The translations under genes were made by a program, and so were the position numbers. From the NCBI RefSeq assembly GCF_000264455.2, contig NC_017956.1, positions 2,896,001 through 2,960,000 of the forward strand: a DNA stretch of 64,000 nt, read 5' to 3'. The stretch's first letter is position 1, and each line of letters begins with the position of its first letter. Positions 49,052-58,547 of the stretch are shown here, piece after piece. The notes under the pieces are model-generated. The model searched no databases, was not told the DNA's origin, and worked only from the letters and a program-made list of their open reading frames with translations. This DNA is from Tistrella mobilis KA081020-065. GTDB lineage: Bacteria > Pseudomonadota > Alphaproteobacteria > Tistrellales > Tistrellaceae.

Positions 49052-52000
49052 GGGCGCTCTCCGGAGTTTCGGTCGGGGCTGCTGCCTTGTGGCGGTCTTT
49101 CCGCGACAGCTTCGCCGCCAGTGTATAGAAGGCCGGCACGAAGAACATCGCGATGAAGGTGGCCGCCAGCATGCCGCCGATGACGCCGGTGCCGATCGAG
49201 TGACGGCTGGCAGAGCCGGCACCGGTGCTGATCGCCAGCGGCACGACGCCCAGGATGAAGGCGAGAGAGGTCATCACGATCGGCCGGAAGCGCAGGCGCG
49301 CCGCCTCGTCCGCCGCATCGATGATGCTCCGCCCCGCCCGGCGCTGCTGCATGGCGAACTCCACGATCAGAATGGCGTTCTTCGCCGACAGGCCGATCAG
49401 GGTAACCAGACCGATCTGGAAATACACGTCGTTCTCGATGCCGCGCAGCCAGATTGCGAGCAGCGCGCCCAGAACCGCGAAGGGCACGGCGGCCACCACC
49501 GCCAGCGGCATCGTCCAGCGTTCATACTGGGCGGCCAGGATCAGCACCACCATCACGATGCCGAAGCCGAAGGCGAGCATGCTCGACCCGGCGGCCGCCT
49601 TTTCCTGATAGGCCGAGCCGGTCCAGCTCAGCGTATAGCCCTCGGGCAGGCTTTCCGCCGCCACCTGCTCCATGATCGAGAGCGCCTGGCCCGAGCTGAA
49701 GCCCGGGGCGGGCTGGCCCATGATCTTGGCGCCGGTGAACAGGTTGAAGCGTTCCAGCATGTCGGGACCGACGATGCGCTTCGCCGTCACCAGCACGTCG
49801 AGCGGGATCATTTCGCCCGAATTGGAGCGCACGAAGACATAGCGCATATCGTCCGGCGTGCGGCGGAAATCGCCTTCCGACTGCAGGTTCACCTGGAAGG
49901 TGCGGCCGAACAGGGTGAAGTCGTTGACATAGACCGACCCGAAGGTCGCCTGCATGGTGGTGTAGACATCGGCGATGGGCACGCCCAGCGCCTTGGCCTT
50001 CTCGCGGTCGACGGCCACGTCGTACTGCGGCACCGAGGCCGAGAAGGTGGTCGACAGGCCGGTCAGTTCCGGCCGCTGCGACGCCGCCTGGATCAGGCCC
50101 TGCACGGCGGCCTGAAGGTCGGCGACGGTGCCACCGGTGCGGTCCTGGACATAGGCCTCGAAACCGCCGGTCATGCTGATGCCCTGAATGGGCGGCGGGT
50201 TGAAGGCCAGCGTGAACGAGTTGGGGTCGCTCATGCCGATGCCCATCATCGGGCCGGGCAGGTTGCGGGCATCCAGCGACGGATCGTTACGCTGGCTCCA
50301 GTCCTTCAGCGGCAGGAAATAGGCGGCGGCATTGGTCTTCTGGGCCGAGGACAGCAGGTCGAAGCCCGACAGCGTCACCACCTCGTTCACCGCCGGATGC
50401 TGCATGAACTTCTCGGTCAGGCCCAGCGCACTGTCCTCGGTCCGCGACAGCGACGCCGCCGGCGGCAGATAGGTCTGGGCGATGATATAGCCCTGGTCCT
50501 CGTTCGGCAGCAGAGAGCCCGGGATCCGCTGGAACAGCGTCCAGGACGCGAAGCCCACCGCCGCCAGCACCAGAATGGCCAGGAAGGCGCGCTTCACGAT
50601 CACCGACACGCCATAGACATAGCCGCGGGTCAGGCGATCGAAATTGCGGTTGAACCAGCGGAAGAAGGCCCAGGGCTTGTGCTCGCCCTCTTTCAGCAGC
50701 AGGGCGCAGAGCGCCGGCGACAGGGTCAGCGCCACGATGCCCGAGATGAACACCGACATCGCGATGGTGATGGCGAACTGCTTGTACATCTGGCCGGTCA
50801 GGCCGCCCAGGAAGCCCACGGGCACGAACACCGCGCACAGCACCAGCACGATCGCGATGACCGCGCCCGACACTTCCTGCATCGCCTGGATGGCGGCTTC
50901 GCGCGGGTGCAGGCCCTTTTCGCGCATCACGCGTTCCACATTCTCCAGCACGACGATGGCGTCGTCGACCACGATACCGATGGCCAGCACCATGCCGAAA
51001 AGTGTGAGCAGATTGATCGAGAAGCCCAGCAGATACATGCCGGCGAAGGTGCCGATCAGCGACACCGGCACCGCGATGATCGGGATCAGCGTCGCGCGGA
51101 AGCTCTGCAGGAACAGGAACACCACCACGATCACCAGCGCGATCGCCTCGGCGAAGGTCTTGATAACCTCCTCGATCGACACCTGGACGAATTTGGTCGT
51201 GTCATAGGGCAGCGCGTAGGTGATGCCTTCGGGAAAACGCTCCGACAGCTCGCTCATCCGCGTGCTGATTGCCTGGGCGGTCGACAGCGCATTGGCGCCC
51301 GGCTGCAGATAGATGCCGATCGCGACCGAGGGCTGACCATTGTAATAGGACTGGAACGCGTAGTCCTTGGCGCCCAGCTCCACCCGCGCCACATCGCGCA
51401 GCCGGAGCACGGCACCGTTGGAATCCGAGCGCAGGATGATGTTGCCGAAGGCCTCGGCATCCGGCAGCCGGCCGGGGGTCTGGACGGTATAGGTGAAGGC
51501 CTGGCCGCCGGCATCCGGCTCCTGGCCGAACTTGCCGGCCGCGAAATTGTCGTTCTGCTCTTCGATGGCGCTGGCCACGTCCGACGGCGTCATGTCGTAG
51601 CGGGCCAGCTCATCCGGCTTCAGCCAGATGCGCATCGAATAGTCCTTGGCGCCGAACAGCGTGGCATCACCCACGCCCGGCACGCGCTTCAGCTCGTCGA
51701 TCACGTTCAGCAGGGCGTAATTGCTGACATAGATCGGGTCGTAGCGGTCGACCGGGGCCTGCATGGTCACCACCTGCAGGATCGAAGACGACCGCTTTTC
51801 CACGCGCACGCCCTGCTGGCGCACCGTCTCGGGCAGCAGCGGCTCGGCCGCCTGCACGCGGTTGTTGATGTTGATGGTCGCCTGGTCGGGATCGGTGCCG
51901 ATCTCGAAGGTGACGGTGATTTCCAGCGAGCCCGCAGCCGAGGCGTTGGAGGTCATGTAGAGCATGCCCTCGACGCCGTTGATCTCCTGCTCGATGGGGG

Positions 52001-52190
52001 ACGCCACCGATTCCGCCAGCACCTCCGGGCTCGCACCCGGATAGCTCGCGCTCACCACCACCTGCGGCGGCACGATTTCGGGATACTGCTCGATCGGCAG
52101 GGCGCGCATGGCCATGAAACCGGCCAGCACGATCACGATCGAGATGACCGCCGCAAAGACCGGCCGGTCGATGAAGAAGCGCGAGATCAT
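49038..52190 (-). CDS. RND multidrug efflux pump, HAE1 family (AcrB/MexB-like)
   Basis: Proton-driven inner-membrane pump, 1050 residues, twelve membrane helices with two large periplasmic loops. [20 protein letters not shown] is the standard N-terminus; the relay aspartates are in [38 protein letters not shown] marks the second half. Substrates cannot be read from sequence. It overlaps the adaptor gene by 4 nt. Confidence 0.95.
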   Translation of the reverse strand: MISRFFIDRPVFAAVISIVIVLAGFMAMRALPIEQYPEIVPPQVVVSASYPGASPEVLAESVASPIEQEINGVEGMLYMTSNASAAGSLEITVTFEIGTDPDQATININNRVQAAEPLLPETVRQQGVRVEKRSSSILQVVTMQAPVDRYDPIYVSNYALLNVIDELKRVPGVGDATLFGAKDYSMRIWLKPDELARYDMTPSDVASAIEEQNDNFAAGKFGQEPDAGGQAFTYTVQTPGRLPDAEAFGNIILRSDSNGAVLRLRDVARVELGAKDYAFQSYYNGQPSVAIGIYLQPGANALSTAQAISTRMSELSERFPEGITYALPYDTTKFVQVSIEEVIKTFAEAIALVIVVVFLFLQSFRATLIPIIAVPVSLIGTFAGMYLLGFSINLLTLFGMVLAIGIVVDDAIVVLENVERVMREKGLHPREAAIQAMQEVSGAVIAIVLVLCAVFVPVGFLGGLTGQMYKQFAITIAMSVFISGIVALTLSPALCALLLKEGEHKPWAFFRWFNRNFDRLTRGYVYGVSVIVKRAFLAILVLAAVGFASWTLFQRIPGSLLPNEDQGYIIAQTYLPPAASLSRTEDSALGLTEKFMQHPAVNEVVTLSGFDLLSSAQKTNAAAYFLPLKDWSQRNDPSLDARNLPGPMMGIGMSDPNSFTLAFNPPPIQGISMTGGFEAYVQDRTGGTVADLQAAVQGLIQAASQRPELTGLSTTFSASVPQYDVAVDREKAKALGVPIADVYTTMQATFGSVYVNDFTLFGRTFQVNLQSEGDFRRTPDDMRYVFVRSNSGEMIPLDVLVTAKRIVGPDMLERFNLFTGAKIMGQPAPGFSSGQALSIMEQVAAESLPEGYTLSWTGSAYQEKAAAGSSMLAFGFGIVMVVLILAAQYERWTMPLAVVAAVPFAVLGALLAIWLRGIENDVYFQIGLVTLIGLSAKNAILIVEFAMQQRRAGRSIIDAADEAARLRFRPIVMTSLAFILGVVPLAISTGAGSASRHSIGTGVIGGMLAATFIAMFFVPAFYTLAAKLSRKDRHKAAAPTETPESAHVRS

Positions 52191-53383
52191 GCACCACCCT
52201 CCGGGCGTGCCGGGGCGGCATCACCGCCCTTGGCGACCTGCACCGGGGCACCCGGGCGGACCTTGATCGTGCCGCCGACGATGACGTCGTCACCCGAGGC
52301 CAGGCCCTGTTCGACCACCCAGTCCTTGCCGACGGTCGGGCCCAGCACCACCGGCCGCACGCCGGCCTTGCCGCCCTCTTCCACGACATAGACGAAGGTG
52401 CCGTTCGGGCCCTGCTGCACGGCTTCCTGCGGCACGGCGATGGCATTGGGCAGGGTGAGGCCCTGCAGCGACACCCGCACGAACTGGCCGGGCATCAGGG
52501 TCTCGTCGGGGTTCGCCACCTCGGCGCGCAGCCGGACGGTGCCGGTGGCCGGGTCGATGGTGCTGTCGGCAAAGTTCACCTCGCCGCGCACCACCTCGTC
52601 ACGCCCCTCGACCTTGACCGCCACGTCGAGCTTCTGCTCGGTCGCAGGCGTCGAGGCCATCAGCCGCAGCTGGCGCTGACGCTCGCTGTCGGGGACCGAG
52701 AAGTTAATGTAGACCGGGTCGAGCCGGGTGATCGTGGTCAGCAGGCTGTCGGTCGAGCCGGTACCGACCAGGCTGCCTTCCGACACTTCCTCGATGCTGG
52801 TCACGCCGTCGATCGGCGCCCGCACCTCGGTATAGGCGAGGTTGATCTTGGCGGTGTCGAGCCGCGCCTCGGCCGAGGCCAGAGAGGCGCGGGCCAGATC
52901 GCGGGCCGACAGCAGCTGGTCGCGTTCCGACGCACTGATCGCGTTCTGCTGGAACAGCTTCGACCCGCGCGCCCAGTCGCGATCGGCCTTGGCCAGATTG
53001 GCGCGGGCCTCGGCGACCGAGGCCTCGGCTTCGGCGACCGCCGCCTTGTAGGTGTCGGGGTCGATGCGGAACAGCAGATCGCCCGCCTCGACGCGTGCGC
53101 CCTCGACATAGGTCCGCTCCAGCAGAATGCCCTGGACGCGGGCGCGAACCTCGACCGATTTCGACCCGGCCACACGGCCGGCATATTCATAGGACAATGG
53201 CAGATTGCGCGGCGTCGCCTCGACGACGCTCACCTGTGCCGGCGGCATCTGCCCGCCCTGCTGCTGCGCCGGCGCATTGGATTCCGCCGCATCACACGCT
53301 GCAAGGGCGAGGGCGGCGATCGTCGACAGAACGACAGCGGGGCCGGCGCGTCTGTCGCGCCGCCCGAAACGGTACCGGACCAT
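52187..53383 (-). CDS. RND efflux periplasmic adaptor (AcrA/MexA-like)
   Basis: Membrane-fusion lipoprotein, 398 residues. Signal peptide with lipobox LAAC (Cys30), a lipoyl half-motif ([20 protein letters not shown]), alpha-hairpin (residues ~95-165), beta-barrel and membrane-proximal domains. First gene of the adaptor-pump-channel operon; about 125 nt downstream of a predicted promoter overlapped by an AcrR-like operator. Confidence 0.93.
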   Translation of the reverse strand: MVRYRFGRRDRRAGPAVVLSTIAALALAACDAAESNAPAQQQGGQMPPAQVSVVEATPRNLPLSYEYAGRVAGSKSVEVRARVQGILLERTYVEGARVEAGDLLFRIDPDTYKAAVAEAEASVAEARANLAKADRDWARGSKLFQQNAISASERDQLLSARDLARASLASAEARLDTAKINLAYTEVRAPIDGVTSIEEVSEGSLVGTGSTDSLLTTITRLDPVYINFSVPDSERQRQLRLMASTPATEQKLDVAVKVEGRDEVVRGEVNFADSTIDPATGTVRLRAEVANPDETLMPGQFVRVSLQGLTLPNAIAVPQEAVQQGPNGTFVYVVEEGGKAGVRPVVLGPTVGKDWVVEQGLASGDDVIVGGTIKVRPGAPVQVAKGGDAAPARPEGGA

Positions 53384-53516
53384 GGATCTTCCTCAATTCC
53401 TGTCGAGACCCGCCGCCTGCCGCTCCCCCGGGGGGCGGGCTGCCGCCGCGGCCTGGGTCTTCCGCCCTCACAAAAGGGTGTGGCACGAAGGGGGTGGAGG
53501 CGAGTGCACTGCACAA

Positions 53517-53544
53517 GTAATATACGTGCATGAATGTATGTAAA
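53517..53544 (-). promoter_or_regulatory. Promoter of the efflux operon
   Basis: Minus strand: -35 TTTACA (53544-53539), 16-nt spacer, -10 TATTAC (53522-53517). The AcrR-like operator covers the whole core promoter. Confidence 0.5.
53519..53542. promoter_or_regulatory. AcrR-like operator between repressor and efflux genes
   Basis: On the minus strand TACATACATT, then CATG, then CACGTATATT. The left half is identical to the E. coli AcrR half-site as I recall it; the right half matches at 6 of 10; total length and 4-nt centre are the same. Confidence 0.6.
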
Positions 53545-53680
53545 GTGACGTCCATCACGGCATTCGCCGCCGGATCCGTTATTTTTGCGGAAACGTGCTA
53601 TATGCGCCCCGGGCGCAAACCGCGCGGGGCGAGCCGGGGCGTCCCTGATCACCCCCTGCCTGAGGAAGCCGAGACCGATC

Positions 53681-54376
53681 GTGGCCAGACGCACCAAGGA
53701 AGATGCCGAAAAGACCCGCCAGCAGATCCTGGATGCTGCGGCGGCCGCCTTCGATGCCGAAGGTGTGGCCGCCTGCGCCCTGGAACATGTGGCGCGTCTG
53801 GCCGGCGTCACCCGCGGGGCGATCTACTGGCATTTCAAGAACAAGTCCGACCTGCTCGACGCCATGCTCGAACGGGTGCGCCTGCCCCAGGAACAGGTGA
53901 TGGAGGATCTGGCCGCCGGCCGGATCACCGACCGGCGGCCGCTCGACCTCTTCCATGAAACGAGCCGCGACGCCCTCAGCATGATCGTAAACGACGAGCG
54001 CCGCCGCCTGGTCTTCCGGATCATCTTCACCCGCATCGATCAGGCGCATGAACAGTCGCCCCTGCATGAACGCCAGCAGGCCGACCGGGTGCATTTCATG
54101 ACGCTGATACGCCAGATCATGGCCCGGGCCGCCGAGGCCGGCGACCTCGCCCCCGGCTGGACGCCCGAGACCGCCATGCGGGTCGCCCATGCCATGTTCC
54201 ACGGCGCGGTGTCGGACATGCTGGTGCTCGACGAAGCCCGGCTCGCGGACGAACTCGCCCTCTACCTCGACGCCGCCGACACCCTGATGCACACCCTCGG
54301 CAGCCGCTACGACCCCCGCCTCAACGACGGCCAGGGCTGCCTGCTGCGGCCGGCGCTGCCGGTGGGTGAGGGGTGA
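53681..54376 (+). CDS. TetR/AcrR-family repressor of the efflux operon
   Basis: 231 residues from a GTG at 53681 (ARRTKEDAEKTRQQILDAAA follows fMet). The N-terminal helix-turn-helix has ACALEHVARLAGVTRGAIYW and HFKNKSDLLDAMLERV, close to AcrR/TtgR; the C-terminal ligand domain is TetR_C_2-like. It is divergent from the efflux operon across 297 nt containing the operator. The start could lie upstream at 53585, but that adds non-family residues. Confidence 0.88.
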   Translation: MARRTKEDAEKTRQQILDAAAAAFDAEGVAACALEHVARLAGVTRGAIYWHFKNKSDLLDAMLERVRLPQEQVMEDLAAGRITDRRPLDLFHETSRDALSMIVNDERRRLVFRIIFTRIDQAHEQSPLHERQQADRVHFMTLIRQIMARAAEAGDLAPGWTPETAMRVAHAMFHGAVSDMLVLDEARLADELALYLDAADTLMHTLGSRYDPRLNDGQGCLLRPALPVGEG

Positions 54377-54396
54377 TCCCCAGCCGCTGAGGGGCG

Positions 54397-54422
54397 CTAT
54401 GCCCGTCTGACACCGGGCATAG
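54397..54422 (+). terminator. Hairpin after the repressor gene
   Basis: Perfect 9-bp stem CTATGCCCG/CGGGCATAG with an 8-nt loop, 20 nt after the stop. No T-tract follows. Confidence 0.45.
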
Positions 54423-54454
54423 CCGGCGGGAATGACGTGACCCGGCAACTGCCG

Positions 54455-54479
54455 CTGCTACACCACGGGGCGGGACGGC
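54455..54479. mobile_element. IS256-type element end (left, inverted copy)
   Basis: The 25-bp stretch beginning CTGCTACACCACGG matches, in reverse orientation, 58203-58225 with two differences. The CTACACCAC...GGGAC pattern is typical of IS256-family ends. It abuts the transposase fragment directly. Confidence 0.5.
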
Positions 54480-55049
54480 TCCAGCTGACGCGCCGAGGTC
54501 TGGCTGGCGTGAAGCTGGTGGTGTCTGACGCACATGAAGGCATCAAAGCCGCGGTGACCAGCGTGTTTTCGGGCAACATGGCAGCGCTGCCGGGTCCACT
54601 TCATGCGCAATGCCCTCGCCCATGCCGGCAAGCAGGGCCGCCGGGTCGTTTCGGCTTTCATTACCACGGCCTTCGCCCGGAATGATGCCGGCGCTACCAG
54701 GGCACAGTGGCGTCAGGTCGCCGATCAGATCCGGCCCAAAGTTCCAAAACTGGCGGTATTGCTGGACGAGGTCGAAAAGGACGTGCTCGCCTGCATGACA
54801 TTTCCGAAGAACCATTGGGCCAGGCTGCACAGCACCAATCCCATCGAGCGCCTGAACGACGAGATCAAGCGCCGGACCGAGGTCGTCGGCACCTTTCCCG
54901 GCGAGGCCGCCATCACAAAGCTCATCGGTGCCATTCTCCTGGAGCAGAATGATGAGTGGGCTATTTAGCGTAACCGATACATGACCCTTGAGACCATCGC
55001 TTCTCTCGGCGATGATCCACACATCATGCTTCCCGTCGTCGCAGCATGA
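54480..55049 (+). pseudogene. IS256-family (mutator) transposase, 3' part, frameshifted and interrupted
   Basis: Conceptual translation follows the C-terminal half of mutator transposases: RRGLAGVKLVVSDAHEGIKA, then after a +1 frameshift near 54575 TWQRCRVHFMRNALAHAGKQ, then HSTNPIERLNDEIKRRTEVV (catalytic Glu region). An in-frame TAG at 54966 splits the end; downstream RNRYMTLETIASLGDDPHIM and the true stop at 55047 remain. The 5' half is absent. Inactive remnant. Confidence 0.85.
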
Positions 55050-55094
55050 GACAGCCGGCCAGACATGCCGGAAACTTCGACGCTATGGCGCGAG

Positions 55095-55116
55095 CTAAAT
55101 CACGGGGTGGGGCACG
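55095..55116. mobile_element. Degenerate IS256-type right end
   Basis: CTAAATCACGGGGTGGGGCA resembles the element end at 54455 (about 16 of 20 matches) and lies 45 nt after the transposase stop, where the terminal repeat is expected. The TIR gene starts 17 nt later. Confidence 0.4.
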
Positions 55117-55132
55117 ATCGGGAGGCTGGTTC

Positions 55133-56566
55133 ATGAGTTCGCAGTCGCCAAGCACACGGCTGAAAGCAGAGGAAGAGCCGCGCGAGGCTATCTTCATCAG
55201 TCACGCTGCACCGGAGGACAATGCGTTCACACTCTGGCTGGGCGCCAAGCTTGCCGCCATGGGCTACGAAGTCTGGGCCGACGTGCTCAAGCTCAGGGGT
55301 GGTGACGACTGGCAACGCAAGCTCGAAAACGCGCTGCGCCACCGCGCCTGCAAGATGCTGCTCGTCGCCAACCCCCGGGCGGTCGACAAGCAGGGCGTGC
55401 GCAACGAAATTCAGATTGCTTCAGATGTCGCGCACAAGCTCGGCGACGCTGCCTTCATAATCCCTCTGCGTATGGAGCCATTCGAGGCCCCCTTCCTGAT
55501 CGCACATGCTCAATACATCGACTTCACCCGCGGCTGGGCGCACGGGCTTTCGGAGCTGTTAGAGACGCTGCAAGAAACCTATCGTGTCCCGCGCAATCCC
55601 GCGGGTGAGGAGAAGAACTGGCGCGAAATCCAACTCATTCACGGCAAGACGCTTGTCACCGAACCCGAGCGGCTGATCTCGAACTGGCTCTCGATCGATC
55701 AACTGCCGACAAAGATCCGCTACTACGAGTTCAAGGGGCAGGTGTCCGAGCGTCGAGCCCAGGAACGGATGAGGGAAGCGCCATGGCCATTAAAGCGGTT
55801 TCGCCTGGGCTTCCTCACTTTCGCGCCCATCCACGATCTGCAAGACCATTTCGGACCGAACCTTCCGATCAGGCCGAAAGAGGAGCGTCGCGTCGCGGAC
55901 TTTCTGGAAAGCGGTTGGTCCGAGCTCGATATCGTACGGCTCGACGCCCGCAACCATTTCAGCGATCTCGCCCGCCAGGCGTTTGAAAAGCTGTTCGCTG
56001 AGCGCGGCCTTCGCCACTACGCGCTGTCAGGTACCCAGTCGGCATGGTGGCCTCCTGTCCATATCGCGCCGACGACGAAGATTGGCTTCCGCTGGGGGGA
56101 TGTCGCCGGTCTGCGCCAGATCCAAGGCGTATCGCACAAGCGGCAGATGAACTGGCATTTCGCTGTGAGCGTCGCCGCGCGCTCGGCGCCTGTGCCCCAT
56201 ATTCGGATCGTCAGCCGCCTTGTCTTTACAGAAGATGGCGACAAGCCCTTCGACGATCTTGCGAAAATGCATAGGCTCAGGCGCTCCTTTGCCAAAACCT
56301 GGCGCAACGCCCGCTGGCGCGACATGCTCCTCGCCTTCCTGCATTGGCTTGCCGAAGGGCAGGACTCGCTCTCTGTGCCCGTCACTTCCGAAGAAGGCGT
56401 TGTTCTCGGATTGCCGCCGATGTCCTGGGAGGTGCCAGTCAGCCTGCCTGTCGAGGATGAGGCGCCTGAGCCTGATGATGACGATCCCAGCGACGACGAC
56501 GAGCCGGACGAATCCGACAGTCCCAGCGCGGTCGGTGGCCCGGAGGAGGCAGGCGATGACGTCTAG
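55133..56566 (+). CDS. TIR-APAZ effector of a SPARTA short-Argonaute system
   Basis: 477 residues from the ATG at 55133 (GGAGG 7 nt upstream). The N-terminal TIR domain (~18-160) has AIFISHAAPEDNAFTLWLGA, GYEVWADVLKLRGGDDWQ and GVRNEIQIASDV; Glu92 aligns with the catalytic NADase glutamate reported for the Maribacter SPARTA. Residues ~165-430 form the APAZ region, which substitutes for Argonaute N/L domains. The C-terminus is a strongly acidic tail (about 438-477). In known SPARTA systems guide-directed target binding triggers oligomerisation and NAD+ depletion. Base composition is lower in GC than flanking genes. Confidence 0.9.
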   Translation: MSSQSPSTRLKAEEEPREAIFISHAAPEDNAFTLWLGAKLAAMGYEVWADVLKLRGGDDWQRKLENALRHRACKMLLVANPRAVDKQGVRNEIQIASDVAHKLGDAAFIIPLRMEPFEAPFLIAHAQYIDFTRGWAHGLSELLETLQETYRVPRNPAGEEKNWREIQLIHGKTLVTEPERLISNWLSIDQLPTKIRYYEFKGQVSERRAQERMREAPWPLKRFRLGFLTFAPIHDLQDHFGPNLPIRPKEERRVADFLESGWSELDIVRLDARNHFSDLARQAFEKLFAERGLRHYALSGTQSAWWPPVHIAPTTKIGFRWGDVAGLRQIQGVSHKRQMNWHFAVSVAARSAPVPHIRIVSRLVFTEDGDKPFDDLAKMHRLRRSFAKTWRNARWRDMLLAFLHWLAEGQDSLSVPVTSEEGVVLGLPPMSWEVPVSLPVEDEAPEPDDDDPSDDDEPDESDSPSAVGGPEEAGDDV

Positions 56567-58118
56567 ACCGCAACCATTCACGCCTCGGATGCTGTATCTT
56601 GAGGAACCGCGGTTGGAATTCCGTCACGGGCAGCGCCTCGTCTATCCCCGTGATGGTCTTTATCTCTACGGACCTGTCGGGGATACAAAGGAATTGCCGA
56701 CCATCCGCTATGGGGTGATCGGTACACCGGACGGCGTGCGCCGCTTCAAGGGCTGGGCAAAGACCATGGAGGGCTTCATCGACATCCCGGCCCCGGGGCC
56801 GCGGTCGCGAGCCGTCGAACCCCAGCATGTGCCTTTCCCTGGCTTCGCCGAAGCCTTCCATGCCGCCTGGCCGGTCGAACCGCCCTGTGTCATTGACAAT
56901 CTTGACCCCGACGAGATCGAGAGAACTCTTCGGATCGCCAACCGCCATGAGGCCGTGCGCGGTACTGTAGATATATTTGTATCCCGCCTCGTCGCGGAGA
57001 ACAACCGGCTAGAGAGTGCGCCGCAATTCTGGTTCGTCGTGATTCCCGAAAAGGTCTACGAACTCGGCCGGCCGAAATCGACGGTAAGACGCAATGATCG
57101 GGTCGCCGGTGCGGTGACCATCTCGCAACGCCGTGCTCGGGCGTTGCAAAGCCAACCCACCCTGTTTGGCGACGATGAGCGCGAAGCTCAGGTCTATCAA
57201 TATGCAACGCATTTCCGTCGACAGTTGAAGGCGCGCCTCCTCAAGGAGCGGATCGTCACGCAAATCGTGCGCGAAACGACCTTGGCGCCAGGCGATTTCC
57301 GCCGCGAGAGCGGAATGCCTATCCGCCGCGTCGAAGATCCGGCAACGATCGCCTGGAAGCTTGGCACGGGCGCCTATTACAAGGCAGGCGGAAAACCATG
57401 GCAGCTGGCCGACGTTCGCCCCGGCGTGTGCTATGTCGGTCTCGTCTACAAGCGCAGCGAATTGACAAGTGACAGGCGGCATGCCTGCTGTGCAGCGCAG
57501 ATGTTCTTGTCGGATGGCGAGGGCGTCGTGTTTCGCGGTGCGCTCGGTCCCTGGTTCCAGACCGACACGAAACAATTCCACCTCGATAGAGACGCCGCCC
57601 ATAACCTCATAAAGATGGTGGTGGGCGAGTACGCTCGTTTGCATGACGGCCCGCCCACCGAACTCTTCATCCACGCAAAGTCCGCCTTCACGGATGACGA
57701 GTGGGGAGGCTTCTCATCCGCTTGTGGAGAGAAAACGAACCTCGTTGGCGTGCAGATCGGCGACGCCCACGATGATTTGAAACTCTACCGGCCCGGCGAA
57801 TATCCCGTTATCCGTGGCACGGCACTCCAGATCGGAGAACGCCACGCGCTGCTCTGGACGTCCGGTTACGTTCCGCGCCTCGACACCTATATGGGACCAG
57901 AGACCCCAAATCCGGTCTCCGTGCGCGTTCTTCGGGGCGATTGCGCTTTGACGACTGTACTCTCCGACGTGCTCGGCCTCACCAAAATCAACTTCAATTC
58001 GTGCCTTCACAACGACCGGTTGCCGGTGACAATCCGGTTCGCCAACGCCGTGGGCGATGTCCTGATCTCCGCGCCGATGGATGGAGAACCGAAGCTGCCG
58101 TTTAAATTCTACATCTAG
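56556..58118 (+). CDS. Short prokaryotic Argonaute (MID-PIWI), SPARTA subunit
   Basis: 520 residues; the start at 56556 overlaps the TIR-APAZ stop by 11 nt and has GGAGG upstream, so the subunits are coupled. The N-terminal part includes LVYPRDGLYLYGPVGDTKEL; MID has QFWFVVIPEKVYELGRP and YATHFRRQLKARLLKERIV; PIWI runs from CYVGLVYKRSEL to LTKINFNSCLHNDRLPVTIR. No PAZ or N domain. The first catalytic Asp position reads Tyr/Lys (GLVYK), so slicing is presumably lost, as in other short pAgos. It binds guide and target and activates the TIR partner. Confidence 0.9.
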   Translation: MTSRPQPFTPRMLYLEEPRLEFRHGQRLVYPRDGLYLYGPVGDTKELPTIRYGVIGTPDGVRRFKGWAKTMEGFIDIPAPGPRSRAVEPQHVPFPGFAEAFHAAWPVEPPCVIDNLDPDEIERTLRIANRHEAVRGTVDIFVSRLVAENNRLESAPQFWFVVIPEKVYELGRPKSTVRRNDRVAGAVTISQRRARALQSQPTLFGDDEREAQVYQYATHFRRQLKARLLKERIVTQIVRETTLAPGDFRRESGMPIRRVEDPATIAWKLGTGAYYKAGGKPWQLADVRPGVCYVGLVYKRSELTSDRRHACCAAQMFLSDGEGVVFRGALGPWFQTDTKQFHLDRDAAHNLIKMVVGEYARLHDGPPTELFIHAKSAFTDDEWGGFSSACGEKTNLVGVQIGDAHDDLKLYRPGEYPVIRGTALQIGERHALLWTSGYVPRLDTYMGPETPNPVSVRVLRGDCALTTVLSDVLGLTKINFNSCLHNDRLPVTIRFANAVGDVLISAPMDGEPKLPFKFYI

Positions 58119-58202
58119 TGCCGCATGTCAGCGCCAAGTTGATGACGTGACAGAACCGAGAACAAAAGATGGCTTTCGTCACACAGGCCCGCCTTTCGGG
58201 GT

Positions 58203-58225
58203 GCCGTCCCACCGTGGTGTAGCAG
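58203..58225. mobile_element. IS256-type element end (right)
   Basis: GCCGTCCCACCGTGGTGTAG is the reverse complement of the left end at 54455-54479 with two differences. It marks the right boundary of the island. The spacer 58119-58547 otherwise holds only element remnants and the downstream terminator. Confidence 0.5.
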
Positions 58226-58350
58226 TACGGTCACCTGGGCACATCTTCCAACCGGCTATGCCGGCCTACAGGTTTGACCCGCCGAGCGGTCATCATGGTT
58301 CTTCGGTAAAGCTTGGTCACCACAACAAAACCCAACCGAGGGTGACCCCG

Positions 58351-58395
58351 ATGACGAACGCGATGATGGCACTGCACGGCTTTTACGCCCGTTAA
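58351..58395 (+). pseudogene. 5' remnant of an IS256-family transposase
   Basis: A 14-codon frame, MTNAMMALHGFYAR then stop, preceded by GAGGGTGACCCC. IS256-family transposases of alphaproteobacteria often start in this way (MTN..MAL). Everything after is lost. Short, so tentative. Confidence 0.35.
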
Positions 58396-58466
58396 AACGG
58401 TCATATCGTGCCGACGCACCCGGCGGATGTCAATCCACCGCCGGTAGCCGGCGCGCCGCAGACACG

Positions 58467-58501
58467 CAAAAGGCGGCCCCCCCTCACGGAGATGCCGCCT
58501 T
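58467..58501 (-). terminator. Terminator of the ETF-QO gene
   Basis: Minus strand: AAGGCGGC...GCCGCCTTTTG, an 8-bp stem followed by a TTTT run. A further 7-bp hairpin (58515-58537) lies between it and the stop codon. Confidence 0.7.
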
Positions 58502-58547
58502 CCGTCGTCAGGCCGCCCGCCGCTGATCGTGGCGGGCGCTGCCGTCG

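Noticed and set aside
48588-52391. 1267-codon + strand frame opposite the RND genes
   Set aside because: His/Arg/Asp-rich antisense shadow.
54455-58225. The inverted element ends read as a composite transposon carrying the defence operon
   Set aside because: The transposase pieces are fragmentary and not arranged as two full IS copies, so I describe debris and not an intact composite transposon.
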